A DNA stretch of 64,000 bases from JAGGSN01 sp965603725 (lineage in GTDB: Bacteria; Zixibacteria; MSB-5A5; UBA10806; 4484-95): NCBI GenBank assembly GCA_965603725.1, contig CBFDEC010000005.1, forward strand, positions 1-64,000. Reading direction: 5' to 3'. Positions 44,319-53,128 of the stretch are shown here, one piece after another. The notes beneath the pieces are model-generated. The model was not told where the DNA came from, searched no databases, and saw only the letters and a program-made list of their open reading frames with translations. A program made the position numbers and the translations under genes. Each line of letters starts with the position of its first letter. The stretch's first letter is position 1.

Positions 44319-45383
44319 ATGAAGAAAGTCGCGGTTGTTATTGGGGCTCGTCCTCAGTTTATCAAGTTGTCGCCTTTCATAGAAGTTTTATCAGGTAAAG
44401 CTGACCTGGTTTTGATCCATACAGGCCAGCATTATGATTTTGAAATGTCGGAAATATTCTTCCGTCAGTTAAACCTGCCAAAAGTCGATTACCATCTTGG
44501 GGTTGGGTCTGATAACCAGGCTTCGCAGGTGGGCAAAATAATGATCAAGCTTGAGAAGGCGCTGCTTGAAAATAACCCTGATATGGTTGTAGTCATTGGC
44601 GACACGAATAGTACGCTGGCCGGAGCCCTGACCGCGGCTAAAAATGCCATTCCTCTTACTCATATCGAAGCCGGTCTGCGCTCGAAAAATAAGCGGCTCC
44701 CTGAACAGATAAACAGAGTCGTTACCGATAGGCTTGCGGATATTTTATGTTGTCCGACTCAAAGCTCGATTGAAAATCTGACGGCCGAGGGTATAAATAA
44801 AAATGTACTTCTAACTGGAGATATTCTATATGATCTTATTGATAAGATCAACCCTCCGGAGGAATTCACCGAGAACTGTCTTAACGGAAATGGCCTGAAG
44901 CCGGGCGAATTTATTTTGATGACAGTACACCGTGCGGAAAATGTCGACAATTTCGATTTCCTTCAATCTTTGGTAAACGGATTGAAGGAGATTTCCCCAA
45001 AGATATTTTTACCGCTTCATCCGCGAACTGAAAAAAGATTGAAAGAGTTTGATCTTTTCGGAAAGCTTATGGCTAACTCAAGAGTTCAGATATCCAAACC
45101 GGTGGGGATCGTTGAAAGCTTGGCTTTAACAAAGTCGTCTCTGGGCGTGCTAACCGATTCTGGAGGATTGCAGAGAGAGGCGGCATATTTCGGCAAAAAA
45201 GCGTATGTCATGCGTGATGAAACCGAGTGGCTGGAACTGGAGCAATGCGGCGCTGTTGAATGCATAGAATGCAATTTGAATGAAGTAAAATTCGAATGGG
45301 AAAGTTTTGTTTCCCCCGGCGCTGAGTATTTTCGGCCGGCTGCCCGAAAAATAGCGGGTTGCATTTTGAAAAGCTCATTTTAA
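44319..45383 (+). CDS. wbpI: UDP-GlcNAc 2-epimerase family, WbpI/WlbD type
   Basis: A 354-residue non-hydrolysing UDP-HexNAc 2-epimerase: 'VIGARPQFIKLSPF', 'HTGQHYDFEMSEIFF', 'GDTNSTLAGALTA', 'HIEAGLRSKNKRLPEQINR', 'TVHRAENVDN', 'LTDSGGLQREAAYFGK'. WecB and WbpI have the same fold. With the WbpB/D/E neighbours the more likely product is UDP-2,3-diacetamido-mannuronic acid, the epimerisation step being last. Starts 2 bp after the aminotransferase. The UDP-GlcNAc 6-dehydrogenase (WbpA) that should feed the pathway is not in the window. Confidence 0.9.
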   Translation: MKKVAVVIGARPQFIKLSPFIEVLSGKADLVLIHTGQHYDFEMSEIFFRQLNLPKVDYHLGVGSDNQASQVGKIMIKLEKALLENNPDMVVVIGDTNSTLAGALTAAKNAIPLTHIEAGLRSKNKRLPEQINRVVTDRLADILCCPTQSSIENLTAEGINKNVLLTGDILYDLIDKINPPEEFTENCLNGNGLKPGEFILMTVHRAENVDNFDFLQSLVNGLKEISPKIFLPLHPRTEKRLKEFDLFGKLMANSRVQISKPVGIVESLALTKSSLGVLTDSGGLQREAAYFGKKAYVMRDETEWLELEQCGAVECIECNLNEVKFEWESFVSPGAEYFRPAARKIAGCILKSSF

Positions 45384-45547
45384 GACAATATTGAAGCTAT
45401 GCTTAGATGACTTACAATATATTTGAGATGTTCAAATTAGCAGCTTATTGATACTGCACAATATCAGACTAATGGCGTATTTATATAGTCACAATAAAGA
45501 ATAAAGCTATCAAGATTGTATTTTCCCGGGTGCAAAGATTTATGGGC

Positions 45548-45575
45548 TTGACATTATGAAAATTATAAATAATAC
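45548..45575 (+). promoter_or_regulatory. Possible internal promoter before the flippase
   Basis: Perfect TTGACA (45548-45553), 16-bp spacer, weak TAATAC (45570-45575), in the only sizeable gap (228 bp) of the polysaccharide locus. Suggests a second transcription unit from the flippase on. Confidence 0.35.
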
Positions 45576-45611
45576 TAATTATTTTAGGATAACTGAACGG
45601 ATTTAAGCATT

Positions 45612-46901
45612 TTGATTAAATGGCTAATAGAAAAAGCCAAATATGGTTTCCGAGACCAAAACATCGGTCGGCTTGTCGAAAACTATCTGTCTCTATCTGT
45701 TTTGCAGGTAATAAATTACTTATTGCCACTAATTACTCTTCCCTATTTGGTCCGGATCCTGGGAGTGGAAAAATTCGGCCTGGTGATGTTCGCAATGGCT
45801 TTTATCCAATATTTTCTGATATTTGCAGATTATGGATTTAATCTGTCGGCAACAAAGGAAATATCAGTTTATAGAAACAATAAAACAAAAGTATCAGAAA
45901 TTTTTTTTTCGGTGATGATAATTAAGTCCTTGTTGATTTTTATTGGTTTATTGATTTTTTCTGCTATTGTTTTAGGGTTTGATAAATTCAGCGGCGATTG
46001 GAAAGTCTATTTCTTTACGCTTGGCATAGTTATAGGAAATACAATGTTTCCGATATGGTTCTTCCAAGGGATGGAGAAGATGAAATATATCACTATCCTA
46101 AATATCACCGCCAAATCGATATTTACGATATTGATATTTGTATTCATTCGGGAGCAATCAGATTATTTATATGTGCCAATATTCAATTCGTTGGGCTATA
46201 TTTCTGCAGGAGCGATATCGTTATGGATAATATTTAGAAATTTTGGGCTGAAAGTTTATATACCGAAAGTATCTATCGTTTACGGGTATTTTAAAAACAG
46301 CACTCAATTTTTTCTATCACGGGCCTCCGTTTCATTGTATTCAAATAGCAATACATTCATAATAGGCTTATTCTTGGGCAATGCCATGGCCGGATATTAT
46401 GCTGCAGCAGAAAAGCTGTTTATGGCTATTAGGATGGTCTATACACCGCTTAATACCGCCCTGTATCCTTATATGTGCAAGGCCAAAAATTTGAAATTAT
46501 ATAAAAGAATATTTAAGTATGCTGTATTATTCAACTTTCTTCTAAGTCTGGTAATATTTATTTTCAGCACATTCATTATCAATATGCTTTATGGCGAAGG
46601 ATTTATGATCAGCGCCGACTTATTGAAGATTTTTTCCGGTCTCAGCCTTGTCATGGTTCCGGCTATATTACTTGGTTATCCGTTACTGGCGGCGATGGGC
46701 TACCCCAAATATGTAAATTACAGCACTATAGTTGCCTCCTTATTACACATCGCAATTCTGATTGCTATACTTCCCATTATCAATGTTTATCTGGTAGCGG
46801 CGGTGACTATTCTTACTCAATTGATTGTTGTTGGCATAAGAGTTTATGGAGTTAAAAAGTATTTATCAGGAGTTCGGGAGACTTCATTTTGTGCGGAATA
46901 G
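45612..46901 (+). CDS. Wzx-like polysaccharide flippase
   Basis: A 429-residue inner-membrane protein with about twelve helices and the N-terminal block of PST-family flippases ('YLSLSVLQVINYLLPLITLP', 'RILGVEKFGLVMFAMAFIQY', 'YGFNLSATKEIS'). It should flip the undecaprenyl-linked repeat unit to the periplasmic side. The start is a TTG with no clear ribosome site. Its 3' end overlaps asnB by 13 bp. Confidence 0.88.
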   Translation: MIKWLIEKAKYGFRDQNIGRLVENYLSLSVLQVINYLLPLITLPYLVRILGVEKFGLVMFAMAFIQYFLIFADYGFNLSATKEISVYRNNKTKVSEIFFSVMIIKSLLIFIGLLIFSAIVLGFDKFSGDWKVYFFTLGIVIGNTMFPIWFFQGMEKMKYITILNITAKSIFTILIFVFIREQSDYLYVPIFNSLGYISAGAISLWIIFRNFGLKVYIPKVSIVYGYFKNSTQFFLSRASVSLYSNSNTFIIGLFLGNAMAGYYAAAEKLFMAIRMVYTPLNTALYPYMCKAKNLKLYKRIFKYAVLFNFLLSLVIFIFSTFIINMLYGEGFMISADLLKIFSGLSLVMVPAILLGYPLLAAMGYPKYVNYSTIVASLLHIAILIAILPIINVYLVAAVTILTQLIVVGIRVYGVKKYLSGVRETSFCAE

Positions 46902-48823
46902 CCGGTATAATTAACCTTTATAATTGCAGCCCTATTGCCGAATCGGTTATCAATAGAATGGCAAAATCATTGGTTCACAGGGGGCCTGATGATTTTGGCA
47001 CTTACGTGGATGATAGAGTTGCGCTCGGTCATACGAGATTGATGATTATCGATCTTAGTTCGTCCGGGAAACAACCGCTGTTTGATGTTTCCGGCCGCGC
47101 CGGTATTGTTTTCAATGGCGAAGTTTATAATTATAACGAGATCAAACAGGAATTACTAGGCAAAGGCTACCGGTTTAAATCATCAACCGATACAGAAGTT
47201 GTACTCAACTATTATTTAGAGTACGGGTTTGATTGCCTGGAAAAATTCATCGGTATGTTTGCTTTTGCTATTTATGATAAATCAAAATCACAGGTTTTTC
47301 TGGCCAGAGACAGGATTGGGATCAAACCGCTATATTATACATTATTCGATGATAAATTGATTTTCGCTTCCGAGATCAAAGCTATTTTACTCTATCCCGG
47401 TTTTCAGACGGAACCCGATGTAAATGCAATCTCAAGTTATTTGAGTTACCGATATCCCATTGGAGAGAACACGCTATTTAAGAATATATTTTCCCTTCAG
47501 CCCGGACATTATCTGGATATCTCAGCGAGCGATATTGTCAAAAAGCAATACTGGGATTTGCCTATCAATATTGATAAGGAAGATTTCGGCGAAGATTACT
47601 ATTTGCGCAATGTAAAAGAGCTGTTAGAAAACTCTGTCAGATATCGGATGATCTCGGATGTTCCTCTTGGAGCTTACCTAAGTGGGGGACTGGATTCCAG
47701 CATTATAGTCTCCATCATGTCGAAATTCAGCGATAATCCTGTTAAAACCTTTACTATCGGATTTGCTGATGAAGGTTATAATGAATTCGAATATGCCAAG
47801 CAAGTAGCAAATATGTGCAGCACCGATCATCACGAAATTATGCTTGGCTCTGACAAGTATATTGAAAACATGATCAGACTAATCAAGTTTAAGGATTCTC
47901 CCTTGAGCGTGGCAAACGAGCCAGCATTGTATGTGATGTCACAAAAATTGAAGCAATACATCACGGTTGTGCTATCGGGTGAGGGAGCGGATGAAATTTT
48001 TGGCGGCTATGGCAGGATTTTTAGGAGCCCTTATGATTATCTTAGGCTCAAGGAATTGTCGGAGAATAATCAAACAAACAACAAGACTGTATTTAAGACA
48101 CTTATCAAGAACCTTAACAGCAAATATTCCGGTAAATCATTTCACAATGAGATCGATCATTTTCTGGAACTCTATAGCTACATATCTTGGAATGATAAAG
48201 AAAAATTCCTAGATCAGGATATAATCTCAATTTTGAATGGCGATCATTTGCTTTACCAATTATTCAATTCCCAATTCGATAGAATCAATAATCTCAACAT
48301 TTACGATAAATACATGTGGATATTCGAGAAGTTTCATATCATCGGTTTGTTACATAGAGTCGATATGACAACAATGGCAACATCTGTTGAAGCAAGAGTG
48401 CCATTTGTTGATCATCGTTTAGTCGAATTTGCCTTGGCTATGCCGGTTAGATACAAATTAAAGTGGAAATCCTTGCTTGATAAGATAGCAGCCTCAGTTT
48501 GTAATAGCGATCAAATAAGCGAAAAATACGATATCCCCAAATACATACTAAAGAAAGCTTTTGAAAAACAATTGCCTCCTGATGTGGTGTGGCGACGAAA
48601 AATGGGATTTCCAGTACCGATTCATAACTGGCTGGGCAGCAATTTTAATGACTTCGCCATGGAAGTATTACTGGACGATAAGGCTAGGTCGAGGAAGATA
48701 TACAATTTCAAAAACCTTGAAAATATGTTAAATAACCAAGAACTGTTCAAGAAACATAAGTTTGGTCTAAAAATATGGATGCTGGTGAATCTGGAGCTAT
48801 GGTTTCAAGAATATTTTGATTAG
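46889..48823 (+). CDS. asnB: Asparagine synthetase B-type glutamine amidotransferase
   Basis: A 644-residue class II amidotransferase. N-terminal Ntn glutaminase domain starting 'MCGIAGI' (Cys2 is the nucleophile), with 'RGPDD', 'FNGEVYN' and 'RDRIGIKPLYY'; then the synthetase domain with ATP loop 'YLSGGLDSS' and 'SGEGADEIFGGYGR'. The start must be the TTG at 46889, with GGGAG at 46876-46880, since only this puts Cys at position 2. AsnB homologues inside polysaccharide loci commonly amidate uronic acids; here the target could be the mannuronic-acid derivative made by the upstream genes. Genuine asparagine synthesis cannot be excluded. Confidence 0.9.
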   Translation: MCGIAGIINLYNCSPIAESVINRMAKSLVHRGPDDFGTYVDDRVALGHTRLMIIDLSSSGKQPLFDVSGRAGIVFNGEVYNYNEIKQELLGKGYRFKSSTDTEVVLNYYLEYGFDCLEKFIGMFAFAIYDKSKSQVFLARDRIGIKPLYYTLFDDKLIFASEIKAILLYPGFQTEPDVNAISSYLSYRYPIGENTLFKNIFSLQPGHYLDISASDIVKKQYWDLPINIDKEDFGEDYYLRNVKELLENSVRYRMISDVPLGAYLSGGLDSSIIVSIMSKFSDNPVKTFTIGFADEGYNEFEYAKQVANMCSTDHHEIMLGSDKYIENMIRLIKFKDSPLSVANEPALYVMSQKLKQYITVVLSGEGADEIFGGYGRIFRSPYDYLRLKELSENNQTNNKTVFKTLIKNLNSKYSGKSFHNEIDHFLELYSYISWNDKEKFLDQDIISILNGDHLLYQLFNSQFDRINNLNIYDKYMWIFEKFHIIGLLHRVDMTTMATSVEARVPFVDHRLVEFALAMPVRYKLKWKSLLDKIAASVCNSDQISEKYDIPKYILKKAFEKQLPPDVVWRRKMGFPVPIHNWLGSNFNDFAMEVLLDDKARSRKIYNFKNLENMLNNQELFKKHKFGLKIWMLVNLELWFQEYFD

Positions 48824-48850
48824 ATGAACGTTTTTTAATAGGAGGTCAGA

Positions 48851-49594
48851 GTGAAACTATTCATATTATCCGCCGGTAAGGGAACAAGGCTATGGCCATT
48901 GACAAAAAATACGCCAAAACCCCTGTTAACATTCGATGATGGAACCACAATATTGGAACGGCAGATAGAAAATGCATTAAAGGATCATTTGTTCAGCGAG
49001 ATCATTATAATAACCGGTTATAAATCGGAGCAGATCGAAGCCAAGATAAAGGATTATAAAACCAGAATTCCTATCACTATTTTTTATAACCCGGTCTATG
49101 ACCTGACTAATAATCTAGTTTCAGTATGGGTGGCTCACCATTTGATGCAAAATGAAGATTTTATGATCACAAATGGCGATAATATTTACAGGAATGGCGT
49201 ATTTGCGAAAATCCAAACCGATAAATCGGAAACGATCCTGGTTACCGTTGATTATAAAGATAAGTATGATGATGATGATATGAAGGTAATGCTTTCTGAT
49301 GACGGAAAAATATCTAGAATCAGCAAACAGATACCAATCAAACAAACCGATGCGGAATCTGTAGGATTGGTCTTGGTAAAGGGGGAAAAATGCAGAAGGC
49401 TATTTGTCAATAAGGTTATAGAGCTGGTCAAGGAAAAGGAGTATCTGGATAAGTTCTGGCTCGAAATATTCAATTCTCTTATCGATAGCGGAATTTTTAT
49501 CAATAAGGCCGAAATTGCCCAAGATGATTGGCAGGAAGTTGATTTCCATCCCGATGTTGATGTTATGAAAAAATTCATATTAAAGGATTTTTAA
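48851..49594 (+). CDS. NTP-transferase, LicC-like cytidylyltransferase
   Basis: A 247-residue nucleotidyltransferase: 'FILSAGKGTRLWPLTKNTPKPLL', 'YNPVYDLTNNLVSVW', 'NGDNIYR', 'DDWQEVDFHPDVD'. The 'YNxxY..TNN..S' pattern is that of LicC-type CTP:phosphocholine cytidylyltransferases and relatives that make CDP-alcohols. The next gene is a TagF-like polyol-phosphate transferase, so the pair may activate and attach a phospho-alcohol. GTG start with GGAGG at 48841-48845. Confidence 0.75.
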   Translation: MKLFILSAGKGTRLWPLTKNTPKPLLTFDDGTTILERQIENALKDHLFSEIIIITGYKSEQIEAKIKDYKTRIPITIFYNPVYDLTNNLVSVWVAHHLMQNEDFMITNGDNIYRNGVFAKIQTDKSETILVTVDYKDKYDDDDMKVMLSDDGKISRISKQIPIKQTDAESVGLVLVKGEKCRRLFVNKVIELVKEKEYLDKFWLEIFNSLIDSGIFINKAEIAQDDWQEVDFHPDVDVMKKFILKDF

Positions 49595-49640
49595 GTATTT
49601 TTATAAATGCTAGCATTTTGGTAAGACTTGAATTAAGAAA

Positions 49641-50849
49641 ATGACAGTTCAAAATAAAATCATTACGGTACTGGGTTGGCTTATAGGGAATATCATTTAT
49701 TTCATCACCTATCTAATCCCTAAAAAAAAGAACCTCTGGGTGTTTGGTTCTTGGTTTGGGGAAAAATATTGTGACAACTCTAAGTATTTATTCGAATATG
49801 TATGCAAAAATCAGCCTGAGATTAGACCCGTTTGGCTTACCAATAATAACATGGTTTTAAAATTGATCAGGAGTAGGGGTCTTGAAGCCTGCAAAAGCTA
49901 TAGCCTAAAAGGAACCTGGATTTCAATGAGAGCACGCGTAGGAGTGATCTCAACCTGGTATGGGGATCTTAACAGGTATACGGTATCAAATATGCATATA
50001 GTTCAATTATGGCATGGGACACCGTTAAAAAAGATTGGAAGAGATGACAGTGTAAGTGTAAAATATAAATCTGCTTTCCAAAGATATTTCTATAAGCTTT
50101 TCCCATTTCTTGTGAAGGATTTTGCTAAAGCCATGATGAGTGTTCCCTCGCCGCATGTTCAGAAAATATTATCTGGTGCGTTTGGTATCCCGTTAAATAA
50201 TGTTAAAGTAGTCGGGTACCCGAGAAACGATATCTTCTTCATGAAGAAGATTGAGGAATTTCCAATCAAGAACAGAATAAAGAAGTTAAGAACTAATTTC
50301 AAAATTGGCATATTTTTGCCAACACATAGAGGTAAAGGGAAAAATAGCATTACCTCGATGTTAGGCGATAATCTTAAATGGATCAATTCCCGTCTTAAAA
50401 CTCTTAATGTGATTCTTCTTTTGAAATATCACTATTATCAACTTCAATTTTCCAAAGAAAGTTGGACACACTATTCAAACATTATTATTTTAAATGATGA
50501 TGATATAAATCAGGACATTTATCCGATATTGACGCAGACTGATTTTTTAATTACTGATTATTCAAGTATTATGTTCGATTATCTTTTAACAGATAAGCCA
50601 ATGATCTTCGCCCCGTTTGACATGGATGATTATTTAAAAAACGATCGAGAATTTTATTATCATTATGATGACGTTACACCTGGTGCTAAAGCCGCCAACT
50701 GGGATGAGTTAATTGAATGCATTGATGAAGTAATCAAATATCCTGCTAAATATAACAAACAACGAGCTGAAATTAGAGAAAAGTTTAATCAATTCGTTGA
50801 TGGAAACAGCTGCAAAAAAGTTTTTGAGGAAATTATCAATAATGCTTAA
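49641..50849 (+). CDS. CDP-glycerol glycerophosphotransferase family protein (TagB/TagF-like)
   Basis: A 402-residue enzyme of the Glyphos_transf family (PF04464): 'VFGSWFGEKYCDNSKYLFEY', 'QLWHGTPLKKIG', 'GYPRNDIFF', 'FLPTHRGKG', 'DFLITDYSSIMFDYLLTDKP'. A short N-terminal hydrophobic stretch (about 8-25) could peg it to the membrane. Such proteins transfer glycerol- or ribitol-phosphate, or related units, from CDP-alcohols. In a Gram-negative locus this suggests a polyol-phosphate substituent or linkage in the polymer. Confidence 0.88.
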   Translation: MTVQNKIITVLGWLIGNIIYFITYLIPKKKNLWVFGSWFGEKYCDNSKYLFEYVCKNQPEIRPVWLTNNNMVLKLIRSRGLEACKSYSLKGTWISMRARVGVISTWYGDLNRYTVSNMHIVQLWHGTPLKKIGRDDSVSVKYKSAFQRYFYKLFPFLVKDFAKAMMSVPSPHVQKILSGAFGIPLNNVKVVGYPRNDIFFMKKIEEFPIKNRIKKLRTNFKIGIFLPTHRGKGKNSITSMLGDNLKWINSRLKTLNVILLLKYHYYQLQFSKESWTHYSNIIILNDDDINQDIYPILTQTDFLITDYSSIMFDYLLTDKPMIFAPFDMDDYLKNDREFYYHYDDVTPGAKAANWDELIECIDEVIKYPAKYNKQRAEIREKFNQFVDGNSCKKVFEEIINNA

Positions 50850-50872
50850 CTTTTTAACAAGGTTCTAATTCA

Positions 50873-51952
50873 ATGATCTTGTTTTTAGAACATGCCGCTG
50901 AGAGGAAAAGGGGAGGTGAGATATACTTTGCACATCTTCATGGATTTTTTAAGAAACGCTTTAAAGATGTTCTTCCTCAGGAATTAGAAAAACTTTTGCC
51001 CCGCTTACGAAATCCGATAAATCATATGAAACACAAATGGAAATTGGCTCAAAAGCATCAACCCGATTTGATTGTCGTTGATATCTCGTCAGCCTTCCGA
51101 AGCGCATTAGCGGTTCATTTCATGAAAAAGCGAAAGCGAACGATATTGGTTGTGGTTCAAGGGGAAAGACAGAGTTTTCGATATAATATCTTTTTTCTAA
51201 AATGGCTGGTACGTAGCTTTGAAAAGTATTTATTAAGAAGTGCATCAATGGTCATAACAAACAGCAATTATATTGCTCATAGATCCAAACGATATATTCG
51301 AAAGCGGATTCCATTTATTATGGCTAATCCGGGATTGGAGCTAAGTTTTAGTCCCGATAGCAATAATCTTCATATTGTAAATAAAAAATCGCCAGTTGAA
51401 TTGCTATTTGTGGGCCAGTGCGCCTATCGAAAAGGATTGAAGGGGCTTGTTGAAGCAATTGGAATTTTGAAAGGTTTGGATATTCATTTGAATATTGCTG
51501 GCGGTTATAACAAAGAAGATCGATACTTCAAAGAAGTGAATAAAATCATCAATCAAGAGAGACTTCAAGCCAAGATAACATTTCATGGCTTTCTGGATCG
51601 TCCACAATTGAATAAGCTTTATCGCACATGCAATATATTTATAATGCCCTCTCTGGCTGAAGGATTTGGCATGGCGTTAGCTGAGGCTATATGTTTCGGT
51701 CTGCCAATTGTTGCCAGTACTGCGGGAGCAATACCAGAATTGGTCGCTGATGGGGTTAATGCTGTTTTAGTTAAGCCTAAAGATTCAAAGGGAATAGCGG
51801 CTGGTATAAGGCGTTTAATTGAAGATAAAAACTTGAGGGTATCCATGAGCAAGGCTAATCTCGAAAAAGCAAAGATTTTGCCAAGCTGGGATGATTTCGA
51901 CAGGATTATGGAGGAAAGGCTGGCCCCGCTAATCGAGAAATTACCAAGATGA
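50873..51952 (+). CDS. Family 4 glycosyltransferase
   Basis: A 359-residue GT-B enzyme. The N-terminal half is unusual in starting with 'LEHAAERKRGGEIYFAHLH' and basic helices. The C-terminal Glycos_transf_1 domain has 'ELLFVGQCAYRKGL', 'FHGFLDRPQL', 'FIMPSLAEGFGMALAEAICFG' (E-x7-E motif) and 'PIVASTAGAIPELV'. Retaining transfer of one repeat-unit sugar is expected; the sugar is unknown. Confidence 0.88.
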   Translation: MILFLEHAAERKRGGEIYFAHLHGFFKKRFKDVLPQELEKLLPRLRNPINHMKHKWKLAQKHQPDLIVVDISSAFRSALAVHFMKKRKRTILVVVQGERQSFRYNIFFLKWLVRSFEKYLLRSASMVITNSNYIAHRSKRYIRKRIPFIMANPGLELSFSPDSNNLHIVNKKSPVELLFVGQCAYRKGLKGLVEAIGILKGLDIHLNIAGGYNKEDRYFKEVNKIINQERLQAKITFHGFLDRPQLNKLYRTCNIFIMPSLAEGFGMALAEAICFGLPIVASTAGAIPELVADGVNAVLVKPKDSKGIAAGIRRLIEDKNLRVSMSKANLEKAKILPSWDDFDRIMEERLAPLIEKLPR

Positions 51953-52010
51953 AAGTTGAATTGATCTTTAAGTATTTTAGATTATATATTGATAGTTACG
52001 GCGACTATTC

Positions 52011-53090
52011 ATGGAGTGTGTTTTGAAGATTCTCTTTATTGCAATGGCCAGTTCTGCTCACACTATTAAGTGGGTAAACTATTTTAGGGATACTGGCTAT
52101 GATATTATGCTGGTGAGCTTTTACCCCTCTGATGAAATTAAAGGCCTTGATTTCCGTCATATCCCATGCTGGAATAAAAATTTTGCAATTTTCAAGATCG
52201 CGAAAGTTAAAAGACTAATTAAACAATTTAAACCGGATATTATTCATGCTCATTTTGCTACCAGTTGCGGTTTGGTTGCCGCTTTAACAGGTTTCCACCC
52301 TTATGTTCTGTCGGTTTGGGGTGATGATATTTTAGAATTCCCCCGTCGTTCACCGATACATAAATGGGTAGTGAAAAAAGCTATTATGGATGCTGATTAT
52401 GTGACGGCTACCAGTAATATGTTGGCAAAGAAAACAAAGGTATTGATCAAGAGTAAAAAGAAAATACAGGTTATTCCATTCGGTGTTAATCTAAGTCATT
52501 ATAGCTTTAAGATGAGATCGATCGGTGATGAGCTTCATATAGGTACTGTTAGAAATCTTACGCCAAAATATGGATTGGATATTTTGATCAAGGCAGTTGC
52601 CGTATTGCTGAATTCTTTTCAAAAAATCAGACTTACGATCGTCGGTGATGGTATGATTAGGCAAAAACTTGAATCTTTGGTCGACCGGTTAGGTATAAAA
52701 AATAATGTCGCTTTTACCGGTTTTGTCCCAAATGAAAAAGTAGTAGAGTATTTGAATAAATTTGATATTTTTGTAATGCCTTCCGTTGGTGAAGGCGAAA
52801 GTTTCGGCGTGGCGGCTGTCGAGGCTATGGCCACCGGACTGCCGGTTGTAGCCTCGAATGTCGGCGGGCTGCCCGAGGTTGTGGATGATGGCAAAACAGG
52901 TATGCTCGTTAAGCCAGGCGATGTTGAGGATTTGAAAAGGGCTCTGGAATTTTATATATTCTCCAGAGATGCCCGAATTGAACATGGTAAAAAGGGACGG
53001 GAGAAGGTAAAAAAGTTATATAACTGGAAAGATAACGCTAAAGAAATGAATAACTTATACAAAGAAATTTTATCAAAAACCAATAGCTGA
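52011..53090 (+). CDS. Family 4 glycosyltransferase
   Basis: Up to 359 residues, GT-B fold. 'ILFIAMASSAHTIKWVNYF' N-terminus, 'DIIHAHFATSCGLVAALTG', 'IGTVRNLTPKYGLDILIKAV', 'FVMPSVGEGESFGVAAVEAMATG' and 'PVVASNVGGLPEVVDDG'. The ATG at 52011 is given, but TTG 52023 (directly before 'KILFIAMASS') has GGAG at 52013-52016 and may be the true start. Confidence 0.88.
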   Translation: MECVLKILFIAMASSAHTIKWVNYFRDTGYDIMLVSFYPSDEIKGLDFRHIPCWNKNFAIFKIAKVKRLIKQFKPDIIHAHFATSCGLVAALTGFHPYVLSVWGDDILEFPRRSPIHKWVVKKAIMDADYVTATSNMLAKKTKVLIKSKKKIQVIPFGVNLSHYSFKMRSIGDELHIGTVRNLTPKYGLDILIKAVAVLLNSFQKIRLTIVGDGMIRQKLESLVDRLGIKNNVAFTGFVPNEKVVEYLNKFDIFVMPSVGEGESFGVAAVEAMATGLPVVASNVGGLPEVVDDGKTGMLVKPGDVEDLKRALEFYIFSRDARIEHGKKGREKVKKLYNWKDNAKEMNNLYKEILSKTNS

Positions 53091-53128
53091 TTTGACAAAT
53101 CAAGAAACTATATTACGCATTAATAACC

